Source: Paraburkholderia lacunae (lineage in GTDB: Bacteria > Pseudomonadota > Gammaproteobacteria > Burkholderiales > Burkholderiaceae). From it: a stretch of DNA of 64,000 bases. The DNA lies in NCBI RefSeq assembly GCF_003353175.1, contig NZ_QHKS01000009.1, forward strand, positions 186,001 to 250,000, in the 5' to 3' direction. Below, piece by piece: positions 26,395 through 36,005 of the stretch; within the stretch, counting starts at the first letter, position 1; every line of letters begins with the position of its first letter. A program made the translations under genes and the position numbers. The notes under the pieces are model-generated. The model had not been told where the DNA came from. It saw only the letters and a list, made by a program, of their open reading frames with translations, and made no database searches.

Positions 26395-27444
26395 ATGTCC
26401 GCATCGTTGAAGATTGGATTGATGGGTTACGGTTTTGCCGGCGCGACCTTCCACGCGCCGGTGATCGAGCACTGCGGGCGGGCGAGCGTCGCCGCGATCG
26501 CGACCAGCCAACCCGAGCACGCGCTGGCCGACTATCCGCACGCGAAGGTAGTCGCTGATCTCGACGCGCTACTTGCGCTCGATGAAATCGACTGCGTCGT
26601 GATCGCCACGCCCAATGACACGCACTTCGACCTCGCTCGCCGCACGCTCGAAGCGGGCAAGCACGTGGTGGTCGACAAGCCGGTCACGCTCACCGCCGCC
26701 GACGCCCACACGCTCGCCAACATCGCGCTCGCCCGTAGCCGGCTATTCGTGCCTTTTCACAACCGTCGCTGGGACGGCGATTTTCTGACCGTTCGCGATC
26801 TGCTCGCCAGCGGCGAGTTGGGCCGCGTCACGCAATATGAATCGCATTTCGACCGCTTCCGGCCGGAGATTCGGCAACGCTGGCGCGAGGAAGCTTCCCG
26901 AGGCGGCGGTTTGCTGTTCGATCTCGGGCCGCATCTGATCGACCAGGCGCTGGCGTTGTTCGGCGCGCCAGCGACGGTGTCGGCAACGGTCCGCACGCAT
27001 CGCGATCAGGCCGGCGCGCCGGATTATGTGCATATCCAGCTGGGCTATGGCGCGTTCGAGGTCGTGTTGCATGCAAGCGCGCTGACGGCGCTGGTCGCGC
27101 CCAGGTTTGCGATTCACGGCACGCGCGGCAGCTACGTGAAATACGGGCTCGATACGCAGGAAGATCAGTTGAAGGCCGGCTTGCGGCCGGGGAATGAGGG
27201 GTTTGGCGCCGGCAATACGGCGGGCGTATTGCGTGTGCTTGAAGGCTCGCAAGAGGTTGAACGCGAGGTCCCCACTCGCAACGGGAACTATGTCGGGTTT
27301 TATATTGCTCTCGCTGATGCCATTCAGAACGGCGTGAAGTTTCCTGTTAGCGCGCAGGATGCTGTCGATGTCATGACGGTTGTCGAGCTTGCTGCCCGGA
27401 GTTCGGATGAAGGGGTTCGGTTGCCGTTTGAGCGTATTCGGTAA
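26395..27444 (+). CDS. Gfo/Idh/MocA-family NAD(P)-dependent oxidoreductase
   Basis: A 349-residue protein. The N-terminal Rossmann domain starts with GLMGYGFAGATFHAP (about 7-21); VVIATPNDTHFDLARR and the catalytic-type Lys in VVDKPVTLT (about 90-98) follow. The C-terminal alpha/beta domain includes GGGLLFDLGPHLIDQALALFG. Members oxidise or epimerise sugars and inositols; the substrate is not evident. GGAAG precedes the ATG at 26395. Homologues of this subtype are often annotated YdgJ/YvaA-like. Confidence 0.88.
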   Translation: MSASLKIGLMGYGFAGATFHAPVIEHCGRASVAAIATSQPEHALADYPHAKVVADLDALLALDEIDCVVIATPNDTHFDLARRTLEAGKHVVVDKPVTLTAADAHTLANIALARSRLFVPFHNRRWDGDFLTVRDLLASGELGRVTQYESHFDRFRPEIRQRWREEASRGGGLLFDLGPHLIDQALALFGAPATVSATVRTHRDQAGAPDYVHIQLGYGAFEVVLHASALTALVAPRFAIHGTRGSYVKYGLDTQEDQLKAGLRPGNEGFGAGNTAGVLRVLEGSQEVEREVPTRNGNYVGFYIALADAIQNGVKFPVSAQDAVDVMTVVELAARSSDEGVRLPFERIR

Positions 27445-27616
27445 GAAAGAAAAAACCCGCGGCGCGGGGGCAGGCGGACAAATGCCCCCGCCCAACAAAT
27501 CAGAACTGACAATCCAGAAAGGAATATCCCGTTACAAAAAAACCACCCGGGCGGTCAGCGCCCGGCAAGGCGAAACCGTTCCTATCCCAAGCAACAAAAC
27601 AAACTCGGGAGAATCC

Positions 27617-27967
27617 ATGCATCGTTCCATCCGCGCACTAGCCGCATGCGCATTGCTCACCTCGCTGGCCGCCTGCGTGGTGGCGCCACAACCCGCGCCC
27701 GCGCCGCGCCCGAATCCGCAGCAGATCGCGGACCAACGTCTCCATCAGGTCGACGGCCGCATCGATAACCTTGGCCGCCGCATCGACGCCCGCGTGAACG
27801 AGGGCTACTACCCGCCCCCGCAAGGTGCCGCGCTGCATCATCGGCTGGACGTGATCCGTCAGGAAGCCCACGACATGGCAGCACAGCACGGCGGCGGCAT
27901 CTCCGGCGACGAACAACGCGTGCTGAATCAGGAACTGGACAACGCAGCCCACGCCATCGGCGAATAA
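27617..27967 (+). CDS. small outer-membrane-type lipoprotein
   Basis: A 116-residue protein with a lipoprotein signal: hydrophobic stretch and lipobox SLAAC, with Cys 20 as the acylation site. The mature part is Pro-rich and then helical (QIADQRLHQVDGRIDNLGRRIDARV), suggesting a coiled coil. GGGAGAA precedes the ATG. A strong terminator follows. The function is unknown. Confidence 0.8.
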   Translation: MHRSIRALAACALLTSLAACVVAPQPAPAPRPNPQQIADQRLHQVDGRIDNLGRRIDARVNEGYYPPPQGAALHHRLDVIRQEAHDMAAQHGGGISGDEQRVLNQELDNAAHAIGE

Positions 27968-28005
27968 TCGCGCAACAGGTCAGGCATCTGAACAACGGCA
28001 GCCAT

Positions 28006-28036
28006 AGCGCGGGCATCACGTCCCGCGCTTTTTTTT
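28006..28036 (+). terminator. Rho-independent terminator after lipoprotein gene
   Basis: AGCGCGGG (28006-28013) pairs with CCCGCGCT (28022-28029), followed by a run of T. Confidence 0.92.
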
Positions 28037-28087
28037 GCGGTGCGCGAGCCCGCCGCGCCAGTCGACATGCCGCTCGCAGGCCTTTAT

Positions 28088-28116
28088 TTGACAAGCCCCC
28101 GGCCCTCGCGTACATT
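28088..28116 (+). promoter_or_regulatory. sigma70 promoter of the gcv operon
   Basis: TTGACA (28088-28093), a 17-base spacer and TACATT (28111-28116). The predicted start of transcription, about 28123, lies just before the first riboswitch aptamer, which supports the call. Confidence 0.8.
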
Positions 28117-28125
28117 CGCCGCACG

Positions 28126-28396
28126 CGTCGGGAGAGCGCGCTGGCCGCATTGTTCAGCAGGCCGCGCCGCCGAAGGGGCACACCCGCAAACTCTCAGGCA
28201 AAAGGACCGGCCGCGTCGAAGAACCCGCCTCACGGCCAAGGTTTTTCGCACTCTGGAGAGCGGCAGTAGCCGTCTGCGTCGTGCATATGACTCAGACTTA
28301 GGCAGGCTGCCCACCGAAGGGGCGCGCGTTTCACCGTAGCGATTCGAATCACGTCGCCCGGCAGCGCAATCTCTCAGGTATCGAGGACAGAGGGGT
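28126..28396 (+). promoter_or_regulatory. tandem glycine riboswitch upstream of gcvT
   Basis: Two aptamers carry the conserved glycine-riboswitch pieces. Aptamer 1 (about 28126-28220) has GGGAGAGCGC, CCGCCGAAGGGGCA, ACTCTCAGGCAAAAGGACCG. Aptamer 2 (about 28247-28396) has CTGGAGAGCGG, CACCGAAGGGGCGCG, ATCTCTCAGGTATCGAGGACAGAGGGG. Cooperative glycine binding normally turns on glycine-cleavage genes, which is exactly what follows 85 bases downstream. No strong terminator is seen before gcvT, so control may act on translation. Confidence 0.95.
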
Positions 28397-28480
28397 CATG
28401 CAACGCATCGCTCGCAGGCATCAGGCCGCGAGGCGTCGCGCCGCATGGCCTTTTTTGTTTCGCGAGATGCCCGAGGCCCC

Positions 28481-29599
28481 ATGACCGAACTCAAACACAC
28501 CCCGCTCAACGCCACCCATCGCGCGCTCAACGCCCGCATGGTCGATTTCGGCGGCTGGGACATGCCCGTCAACTACGGCTCGCAGATCGACGAACACCGC
28601 GCCGTGCGCACCGACGCCGGCATGTTCGACGTCTCGCACATGTGCGTCGTCGATTTCACCGGCGAGCGCGTGCGCGCCTTCTTCGAATACGCCCTGGCGA
28701 ACAACGTCGCCAAGCTGCAAACGCTGGGCCGCGCGCTCTACTCCTGCCTGCTGAATCCGAACGGCGGCGTGATCGACGATCTGATCGTCTATTACTTCGG
28801 CGAAGATCACTTCCGCGTGGTCGTCAACGCCGGCACCGCCGATAAAGACATCGCCTGGTTCGTCCAGCTCAACGCCGATGGCGGCTTCGGCCTGACCATC
28901 ACGCCGCGCCGCGATGACGCGATCGTCGCCGTGCAAGGCCCGAATGCGCGCGAAAAAGTCTGGCAAACCGTGCCGGCGGTGCGCGCCGCCACCGAAGCTC
29001 TAAAGCCCTTCAACGCCGCTCGCGTCGAAGGCACGCCGTTCGGCGAATTGACCGTCGCGCGCACCGGCTACACCGGCGAAGACGGCTTCGAAATCATCGT
29101 CCCGGCGGATCACGTCGTCGCGCTGTGGAACGCGCTGCAAGCACAAGGCGTGCGCCCGGCGGGTCTCGGCGCGCGCGACACGCTGCGCCTCGAAGCCGGC
29201 ATGAACCTGTACGGGCAGGATATGGACGACAACGTCTCGCCGCTCGACGCCGGTCTCGCATGGACCGTCGATCTGACGTCGCCGCGCGACTTCGTCGGCC
29301 GGGACAAGCTCGAAGCAGAAGGCTCGAAGGCTGCGTTCGTCGGGCTGATTCTGCTGAAGGACAACGGCAAGGCGGCAGGCGTGCTGCGCGCGCACCAAAA
29401 AGTCGTCACGCCGCACGGCGACGGCGAAATCACGAGCGGCACCTTTTCGCCGACCATGCAGGAATCGATCGCCTTCGCACGCGTGCCGAAAGGCGTGCAG
29501 CCGGGCGACACCGTTCACGTTCAGATTCGTGACAAAGCCCTTCCCGCAAGCGTGGTAAAACTGCCGTTCGTGCGCAACGGCAAAGTGCTGGCGGTTTAA
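28481..29599 (+). CDS. gcvT: aminomethyltransferase, glycine cleavage T protein
   Basis: A 372-residue T protein. It transfers the methylene group from the aminomethyl-lipoyl arm of GcvH to tetrahydrofolate and releases ammonia. Seen are [31 protein letters not shown], the [14 protein letters not shown] folate-site region and the closing TSGTFSPTM segment. ATG 28481 ([16 protein letters not shown]) has GAGG upstream; the frame's earlier ATG at 28445 overlaps the riboswitch leader and is not preferred. First gene of gcvTHP. Confidence 0.95.
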   Translation: MTELKHTPLNATHRALNARMVDFGGWDMPVNYGSQIDEHRAVRTDAGMFDVSHMCVVDFTGERVRAFFEYALANNVAKLQTLGRALYSCLLNPNGGVIDDLIVYYFGEDHFRVVVNAGTADKDIAWFVQLNADGGFGLTITPRRDDAIVAVQGPNAREKVWQTVPAVRAATEALKPFNAARVEGTPFGELTVARTGYTGEDGFEIIVPADHVVALWNALQAQGVRPAGLGARDTLRLEAGMNLYGQDMDDNVSPLDAGLAWTVDLTSPRDFVGRDKLEAEGSKAAFVGLILLKDNGKAAGVLRAHQKVVTPHGDGEITSGTFSPTMQESIAFARVPKGVQPGDTVHVQIRDKALPASVVKLPFVRNGKVLAV

Positions 29600-29620
29600 G
29601 CGGCCGCGCGTGCGTCTCCC

Positions 29621-29656
29621 GCAAGAAAACCCCGGGCCCGCCCCAAGTTTTCTTGC
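29621..29656. repeat. intergenic hairpin between gcvT and gcvH
   Basis: GCAAGAAAAC (29621-29630) and GTTTTCTTGC (29647-29656) form a perfect 10-bp stem with a GC-rich 16-base loop, followed by a C-rich stretch. Not a typical terminator (no T-run), but it may stabilise or divide the operon message. Confidence 0.65.
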
Positions 29657-29740
29657 CCCCCCGGGGGCCTGGCGCGAAGCGACAGGTTTGGGAGCCCCTT
29701 TATGAAGTCCCTACCGAATTACACCGCATAGGAGCATCCG

Positions 29741-30121
29741 ATGAGCATCCCGGCCGATCTGAAATACACCGAATCGCACGAATGGGTCCGCACCGAAACG
29801 GACGGCACGCTGACGGTCGGCATTACCGACCACGCGCAGGAAGCGCTCGGCGACATCGTCTTCTTCGAAGTCCAGGAATTGGGCAAGACCGTGACGGCAG
29901 GCGACACCGTCGCCGTGATCGAATCGGTGAAAGCCGCATCCGATATCTACGCGCCGGTCTCCGGCGAAATCATCGAAGCGAACACGGCCGTGACCGACAC
30001 GCCTGATTCCGTCAACAGCGCGCCGTACGAAAGCTGGCTCTTCAAGATCAAGCCGGCCGACGGCGCCACGCAAGATCGCTTGATCGACGCCGACGCGTAC
30101 TCGAAGTCGATCGGCGCCTGA
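29741..30121 (+). CDS. gcvH: glycine cleavage system H protein (lipoyl carrier)
   Basis: A 126-residue lipoyl-domain protein. The lipoylated lysine is Lys 64 in [12 protein letters not shown], and the start ([10 protein letters not shown]) and end (YESWLFKI) match the family. It shuttles the aminomethyl group between GcvP and GcvT. TAGGAG lies 7 bases before the ATG. Confidence 0.97.
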   Translation: MSIPADLKYTESHEWVRTETDGTLTVGITDHAQEALGDIVFFEVQELGKTVTAGDTVAVIESVKAASDIYAPVSGEIIEANTAVTDTPDSVNSAPYESWLFKIKPADGATQDRLIDADAYSKSIGA

Positions 30122-30191
30122 TTCACCTACTCGTCTAAACCGTCAGGTGCGGCCTGCGTCAGCATGGCGCGCCGCACCGCCAGGAACACCC

Positions 30192-33122
30192 ATGAAGCTC
30201 GAACACCCGGATCGTCTGATGAACCGCACTCCTCTCTCGCTCGCCGCGCTCGAAGTGCATGACGCCTTCGCCGAACGGCACATCGGCCCGGATTCGGCCG
30301 ACCAGCATGCGATGCTCGAAGCCTTGGGCTTCGCGTCGCGCGCCGCGCTGATCGACGCCGTCATCCCGAAGACGATCCGCCGCGGCGAAGCGCTGCCGCT
30401 CGGCCCCTTCTCCCAGCCGAAGAGCGAGGCCGAAGCGCTCGCCGCGTTACGTGAACTGGCGGACAAGAACCAGGTGTTCCGCTCGTACATCGGGCAGGGC
30501 TATTACAACGCGCACACGCCGACGGTGATCCTGCGCAACGTGCTGGAAAATCCGGCGTGGTACACCGCGTACACGCCGTACCAGCCGGAAATCTCACAGG
30601 GCCGTCTGGAAGCGCTGCTGAACTTCCAGCAGATGATCGTCGACCTGACGGGTCTGGCGATCTCGAACGCATCGCTGCTCGACGAAGCCACCGCCGCCGC
30701 CGAAGCGATGACGCTGCTGCAACGCGTCGGCAAGCCGAGGTCGAACGTGTTCTTCGTGGCCGACGACGTGCTGCCGCAAACCATCGAAGTGGTGAAGACC
30801 CGCGCGACGCCGGTCGGCATCGAAGTGAAAGTGGGCCCGGCCGCGGACGCCGCGAACGCCAACGCGTTCGGCGTGCTGCTGCAATACCCGGGCGTGAACG
30901 GCGACGTGCGCGACTACCGCGCACTGACCGAAGCGATCCACGCCGCAGGCGGCCATGTGGTGGTCGCCGCCGATCTGCTCGCGCTCACCGTGCTCACGCC
31001 GCCGGGCGAATGGGGCGCGGACGTGGCCGTCGGCAATACGCAGCGTTTCGGCGTGCCGGTCGGTTTCGGCGGCCCGCATGCGGCGTACCTCGCCGTGCGC
31101 GACGAATTCAAGCGTCAGATGCCGGGGCGCCTGGTCGGCGTCACAGTCGACGCGCAAGGCAATCCGGCGCTGCGTCTCGCGCTGCAAACGCGCGAACAGC
31201 ATATCCGCCGCGAGAAAGCGACCTCGAACGTCTGCACCGCGCAGGCGCTGCTCGCGATCATGGCGAGCATGTACGCGGTCTATCACGGCCCGCAAGGTCT
31301 CAAGACGATCGCGCTGCGTGTGAACCGTATTGCGGCGCTGCTCGCAGCCGGCGCGAACAAGCTCGGCTATACGCTCGTCAATGAGACCTTCTTCGACACG
31401 CTCACGTTCGAAACCGGCGCGCGCACCCAGGCGCTGCATGACGCGGCGACGGCGAGGCGCATCAATCTGCGCCGCGTGAGCGACACGCGCGTGGGCATCT
31501 CGATCGACGAAACCACCAAGCGCAGCGATCTCGCCGACCTGCTCGCCGCGTTCGCGCAAGCAGCCTTTGTCGACGAAGTCCCGCAAATCGATGCCCTTGA
31601 AGCGGAACTCCCCGCACAGGGCACGGTGCCGGCAGCGCTCGAGCGCACCAGCGCCTATCTCACGCACCACGTGTTCAACCGTCACCATTCGGAAACGGAA
31701 ATGCTGCGCTATCTGCGCAGCCTGTCGGACAAGGACCTCGCGCTCGACCGCTCGATGATCCCGCTCGGCTCGTGCACGATGAAGCTGAACGCGACCTCGG
31801 AAATGCTGCCGGTCACGTGGCCCGAATTCGGTCAGATTCACCCGTTTGCTCCGGCCGAGCAAACGGTCGGCTACCGCGAAATGATCGATCAGCTCGAACA
31901 GATGCTGGTCGCGGCCACCGGCTACGCGGCCGTGTCGCTGCAACCGAACGCCGGCTCGCAAGGCGAATATGCGGGCCTTCTGATCATTCACGCGTACCAC
32001 GCGTCGCGCGGCGAAGGGCACCGCAACGTCTGCCTGATTCCCGCTTCGGCGCACGGCACGAACCCCGCTTCGGCACACATGGCCGGCATGCAGGTGGTCG
32101 TGATCGCGTGCGACGCGCAAGGCAACGTCGATATCGAAGACCTGCAGAAGAAAGCCGCGCAACACGCCGGGAAACTCGCGGCGATCATGATCACGTATCC
32201 GTCGACGCACGGCGTGTTCGAGCAGAACGTCCGCGAAATCTGCGAGATCGTGCATGCACACGGCGGCCAGGTCTATGTGGACGGCGCGAACATGAACGCA
32301 ATGGTCGGCCTGTGTGCGCCGGGCCAGTTCGGCGGCGACGTGTCGCATCTGAACCTGCACAAGACGTTCTGCATTCCGCACGGCGGCGGCGGACCGGGCG
32401 TCGGTCCGGTTGCGGTCGGCGCGCATCTCGCGCAATTCCTGCCGAACCAGATTTCGTCGGGCTACGAACGCACGCCGAACGGCATTGGCGCGGTATCGGG
32501 CGCACCGTACGGCTCCGCTTCGATCCTGCCGATCTCGTGGATGTACATCGCGATGATGGGCGCGAAGAACCTCGCCGCCGCCACCGAAACCGCGATCCTC
32601 AACGCGAACTATGTTGCGAACAAGCTCGCGCCGCATTATCCGGTGCTGTATTCGGGCCCGGGCGGACTGGTCGCGCACGAGTGCATTCTCGATCTGCGCC
32701 CGCTCAAGGAGACGAGCGGCATTACCGTCGACGACGTCGCCAAGCGCCTCGCCGACTACGGCTTCCACGCGCCGACCATGAGCTTCCCGGTGCCGGGCAC
32801 GCTGATGGTCGAGCCGACCGAATCGGAATCGAAGGAAGAACTCGACCGTTTCATCGAAGCGATGATCGCGATCCGCGAGGAAATCCGCGCGGTCGAAGAA
32901 GGCCGCTCGGACCGCGAAGACAATCCGCTCAAGCATGCGCCGCATACGGCAGCGGTAGTCATCGCGAATGACTGGAAGCATGCGTATGCGCGCGAAACTG
33001 CGGCCTATCCGCTGCCCACGCTGATCGCGAAGAAGTACTGGCCGCCCGTCGGCCGTGCTGACAACGTGTACGGCGACCGCAATCTGTTCTGTTCCTGCGT
33101 GCCGGTCGCCGACTACGAGTAA
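30192..33122 (+). CDS. gcvP: glycine dehydrogenase (decarboxylating), P protein
   Basis: A 976-residue PLP enzyme, the single-chain form with an N-terminal pseudo-half and a C-terminal catalytic half. The PLP lysine is about residue 724 in [31 protein letters not shown] near the start and [14 protein letters not shown] are typical. It decarboxylates glycine and passes the aminomethyl group to GcvH. The start is ATG 30192 with AGGA 7 bases upstream rather than 30147. It completes gcvTHP. Confidence 0.96.
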   Translation: MKLEHPDRLMNRTPLSLAALEVHDAFAERHIGPDSADQHAMLEALGFASRAALIDAVIPKTIRRGEALPLGPFSQPKSEAEALAALRELADKNQVFRSYIGQGYYNAHTPTVILRNVLENPAWYTAYTPYQPEISQGRLEALLNFQQMIVDLTGLAISNASLLDEATAAAEAMTLLQRVGKPRSNVFFVADDVLPQTIEVVKTRATPVGIEVKVGPAADAANANAFGVLLQYPGVNGDVRDYRALTEAIHAAGGHVVVAADLLALTVLTPPGEWGADVAVGNTQRFGVPVGFGGPHAAYLAVRDEFKRQMPGRLVGVTVDAQGNPALRLALQTREQHIRREKATSNVCTAQALLAIMASMYAVYHGPQGLKTIALRVNRIAALLAAGANKLGYTLVNETFFDTLTFETGARTQALHDAATARRINLRRVSDTRVGISIDETTKRSDLADLLAAFAQAAFVDEVPQIDALEAELPAQGTVPAALERTSAYLTHHVFNRHHSETEMLRYLRSLSDKDLALDRSMIPLGSCTMKLNATSEMLPVTWPEFGQIHPFAPAEQTVGYREMIDQLEQMLVAATGYAAVSLQPNAGSQGEYAGLLIIHAYHASRGEGHRNVCLIPASAHGTNPASAHMAGMQVVVIACDAQGNVDIEDLQKKAAQHAGKLAAIMITYPSTHGVFEQNVREICEIVHAHGGQVYVDGANMNAMVGLCAPGQFGGDVSHLNLHKTFCIPHGGGGPGVGPVAVGAHLAQFLPNQISSGYERTPNGIGAVSGAPYGSASILPISWMYIAMMGAKNLAAATETAILNANYVANKLAPHYPVLYSGPGGLVAHECILDLRPLKETSGITVDDVAKRLADYGFHAPTMSFPVPGTLMVEPTESESKEELDRFIEAMIAIREEIRAVEEGRSDREDNPLKHAPHTAAVVIANDWKHAYARETAAYPLPTLIAKKYWPPVGRADNVYGDRNLFCSCVPVADYE

Positions 33123-33244
33123 TCGCGGCCATTACCGCTACCGCGCATTGCCCGCAGGTTGTAAGCGGGCACTGCGAGGTTCTGTCGTTCGTGCCCGCAA
33201 ACGGCTAACATCACACACCGAATCAGCCCAACGAGGAGTTTCGC

Positions 33245-34375
33245 ATGGCGCGAAAGGTGCGATTGATGCAAAGCCGGACCGAAATAAGGCGAGCCCAGAC
33301 GCGGCAGCAGGCGTGCGCGCTATTGTTGGCTAGCGCGGCCGTGCTGCTGCCGCTGCGGCAAGCGCGAGCCGCGATGAATTTTTGTGCGGCGCCCGCGCTG
33401 CAAACCAGCGAGCGGACCAGCGCGGATCCCGGCGTCAAAGCCCTGGTGAGCAACGTGCAGGCGCATCTGAACGACCCGCCGCGCGCCCTCGCGAAACTGC
33501 ATACCGAAGGCACGCTGCCGCATGCGGGCATCTACGATCAGAGTGTCGAGGCGGAAAAAGATCTCGCTCTGCTGCGCGACGCCGCGCTGGCATGGCGCGC
33601 GACCAGCGACGATCGTTATCTGAAGCTGGTCGACCGTTTGCTGTTCGCATGGGTCACGACTTACCAGCCGAGCTTCAATCCCATCGACGAAACCCATTTT
33701 GAGGGCCTGATCCTCGCCTACGACATGACCGCGAGCGCGTTGCCGGTGAAAACCCGCAACGCGTCAATGGCATTTCTGACGAAGCTCGCCAGCGGCTACA
33801 TCGCGCAGATCGACGCGCAGCCGCGCCCGCTCAAGGGCACGTACCGCAACAACTGGCAAAGTCATCGAATCAAGCTGGTCGCGATGGCCGCGTTCACGCT
33901 CGATAACCGCAAGATGATCAACGCGGCGCAGCGCCTGTTCGACGAGCATATCGGCGACAACATCGCGCCGGACGGCTCGACCGTGGATTTCGGCGAGCGC
34001 GACGCACTGCACTACGTCACCTATGACCTGCAGCCGCTCGTGACGGCCGCGCTCGCCGCGCGCCGCCACAACCGCAACTGGTTGCCGGAGCAGGGCACGA
34101 ACGGCGCATCGCTGGCAGGCGCGCTCAACTGGCTTGCGCCGTATGCGGATGGCAGCAAGACGCATGAAGAATTCGTGCATTCGAACGTCGCGTTCGATGC
34201 CCAACGTCGCGAGGCCGGCTTGCCCGGCTATTCGGGTCAGTGGGACCCGAAAAGCGCGACGGAACTGTTTCACCTGGCGGCGCGTCTCGATGGACGCTAT
34301 ACGCCGATCGCGTTGCAGCTCGCACCGGCGCCGCCCGCGTGGCTCGCCGTGTGCTTACCGCTGCCGGCGCGCTAA
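33245..34375 (+). CDS. alginate-lyase-family periplasmic protein
   Basis: A 376-residue exported protein. The N-terminus is basic, then hydrophobic (about 22-40) ending in ARA, a signal peptide. The mature alpha/alpha-barrel-type domain has the family pattern GTYRNNWQSHR (compare NNHSYW in classical alginate lyases), FDEHIGDNIAPDGS and ERDALHYVTYDLQPLV. It may cleave uronate polysaccharide, but the motif is not identical to the characterised enzymes, so substrate and activity are uncertain. GAGGAG precedes the ATG. Confidence 0.8.
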   Translation: MARKVRLMQSRTEIRRAQTRQQACALLLASAAVLLPLRQARAAMNFCAAPALQTSERTSADPGVKALVSNVQAHLNDPPRALAKLHTEGTLPHAGIYDQSVEAEKDLALLRDAALAWRATSDDRYLKLVDRLLFAWVTTYQPSFNPIDETHFEGLILAYDMTASALPVKTRNASMAFLTKLASGYIAQIDAQPRPLKGTYRNNWQSHRIKLVAMAAFTLDNRKMINAAQRLFDEHIGDNIAPDGSTVDFGERDALHYVTYDLQPLVTAALAARRHNRNWLPEQGTNGASLAGALNWLAPYADGSKTHEEFVHSNVAFDAQRREAGLPGYSGQWDPKSATELFHLAARLDGRYTPIALQLAPAPPAWLAVCLPLPAR

Positions 34376-34402
34376 ACTTACTTTTATCAGCAGGGAGCAG
34401 TC

Positions 34403-35791
34403 ATGGCAGTCAGCGTATTCGACCTCTTCAAAATCGGCATTGGTCCGTCCAGTTCGCATACGGTCGGGCCGATGCGTGCGGCGCTGATGTTCGCGCAAGG
34501 GCTCGAACGCGACGGGCTGCTGGGCGCGACGGCATCGGTGAAGGTGGATCTGTATGGTTCGCTCGGCGCAACCGGCAAGGGCCACGGCACGGATCGCGGC
34601 GTGATGCTCGGGCTGATGGGCGATGCGCCTGACACCGTCGACCCCGACACGATCGTGCAGCGTCTCGAAGCGGTGCGGGTATCACGCAAGCTGGCTTTGC
34701 TCGGCACGCACGTCGTGCCGTTCGTGCAAAAAGATCACATTTCGTTTTATCGGCAGGCGCTGTCCGAGCACCCGAACGGCCTGACGCTGCGCGCGTTCGA
34801 CGCGCAAGGGCAGACGTTGCGCGAGTCCACCTATCTGTCGGTGGGCGGCGGCTTTGTGGTGACGGCGGGCGCACCGAACACGAAGGTGCTGAGCGCCGTC
34901 GATCAATTGCCGCACTCGTTCCGCAGCGGCAACGAGTTGCTCGCACTGTGCCAATCGACCGGCAAGAGCATCGCGCAGCTGATGTGGGAAAACGAGCGCG
35001 TCTGGCACACCGAAGAAGAGACGCGTGCAGGCTTGCTGAAGATCTGGGACGTGATGCAGTCGTGCGTGGCGCGCGGCTGCGGCATCAACAATCCCGCTGC
35101 CGACGGCAATTTGCCCGGCCCGTTCCAGGTGAAGCGCCGCGCGCCGCAGCTGTATCGCGCGCTGTCGGGCAATCCGGAACTGGCGCTGCGCGATCCGCTG
35201 TCGATGGTCGACTGGATCAACCTGTACGCCATCGCCGTCAACGAAGAAAACGCCGCGGGCGGGCGCGTGGTCACCGCGCCGACCAACGGCGCGGCCGGCA
35301 TCATTCCGGCGGTGCTGCATTACTACACGCGCTTCATGCCGGGCTCGAACGAGCAAGGCGTGATCGACTTCCTCATGACGGCGGCGGCGATCGGCATTCT
35401 GTACAAGCTGAACGCGTCGATTTCGGGCGCGGAAGTCGGGTGCCAGGGCGAAGTGGGCGTCGCCTGTTCGATGGCCGCGGGCGCGCTCGCCGCGGTGATG
35501 GGCGGCACGCCGCGGCAGGTCGAGAATGCGGCTGAAATCGGTATGGAACACAACCTCGGGCTGACGTGCGATCCGGTCGGCGGGATGGTGCAGATTCCGT
35601 GCATCGAACGCAATGCGATGGCGTCGGTGAAGGCGGTCAATGCGGCGCGGATGGCGTTGCGCGGCGACGGCAGCCACTACGTGTCGCTCGACTCGGTCAT
35701 CAAGACGATGCGCGAGACCGGCGCGGATATGAAGACGAAGTACAAGGAAACCTCGCGCGGCGGGTTGGCGGTGAATATCGTCGAGTGTTGA
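34403..35791 (+). CDS. sdaA: L-serine ammonia-lyase (iron-sulfur)
   Basis: A 462-residue single-chain L-serine deaminase. The beta domain starts [19 protein letters not shown]; the alpha domain has [38 protein letters not shown] and [23 protein letters not shown], whose Cys residues hold the 4Fe-4S cluster. It converts serine to pyruvate and ammonia. It lies near gcvTHP, linking glycine to serine to pyruvate catabolism. GGGAG precedes the ATG and a strong terminator follows. Confidence 0.96.
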   Translation: MAVSVFDLFKIGIGPSSSHTVGPMRAALMFAQGLERDGLLGATASVKVDLYGSLGATGKGHGTDRGVMLGLMGDAPDTVDPDTIVQRLEAVRVSRKLALLGTHVVPFVQKDHISFYRQALSEHPNGLTLRAFDAQGQTLRESTYLSVGGGFVVTAGAPNTKVLSAVDQLPHSFRSGNELLALCQSTGKSIAQLMWENERVWHTEEETRAGLLKIWDVMQSCVARGCGINNPAADGNLPGPFQVKRRAPQLYRALSGNPELALRDPLSMVDWINLYAIAVNEENAAGGRVVTAPTNGAAGIIPAVLHYYTRFMPGSNEQGVIDFLMTAAAIGILYKLNASISGAEVGCQGEVGVACSMAAGALAAVMGGTPRQVENAAEIGMEHNLGLTCDPVGGMVQIPCIERNAMASVKAVNAARMALRGDGSHYVSLDSVIKTMRETGADMKTKYKETSRGGLAVNIVEC

Positions 35792-35824
35792 GAGCGCTTG
35801 CACGTGATCGCAAGTGGCATTCGA

Positions 35825-35855
35825 CGCGGGCCTCGGCCCGCGTTTTTGTTTTTGC
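35825..35855 (+). terminator. Rho-independent terminator after sdaA
   Basis: CGCGGGCC (35825-35832), loop TC, GGCCCGCG (35835-35842), then TTTTTGTTTTT. Confidence 0.93.
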
Positions 35856-36005
35856 GTCTCATGTGATGCGTACGTATGACAGTTGCGCCGCGCCGTGACA
35901 TCGGACGCGCGCTCGGCGTAAGCTGTGCCAGCGCGTATCGGCTGGCTTCAGGCCGATGCCGCATCATCCGACCGCACTCACGCAATGTCAGGAGACTTCA
36001 TCGCA

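Noticed and set aside
30594..32981. 795-codon minus-strand frame opposite gcvP
   Set aside because: Antisense to a well-identified gene, rich in Arg/His/Asp; no family recognised.
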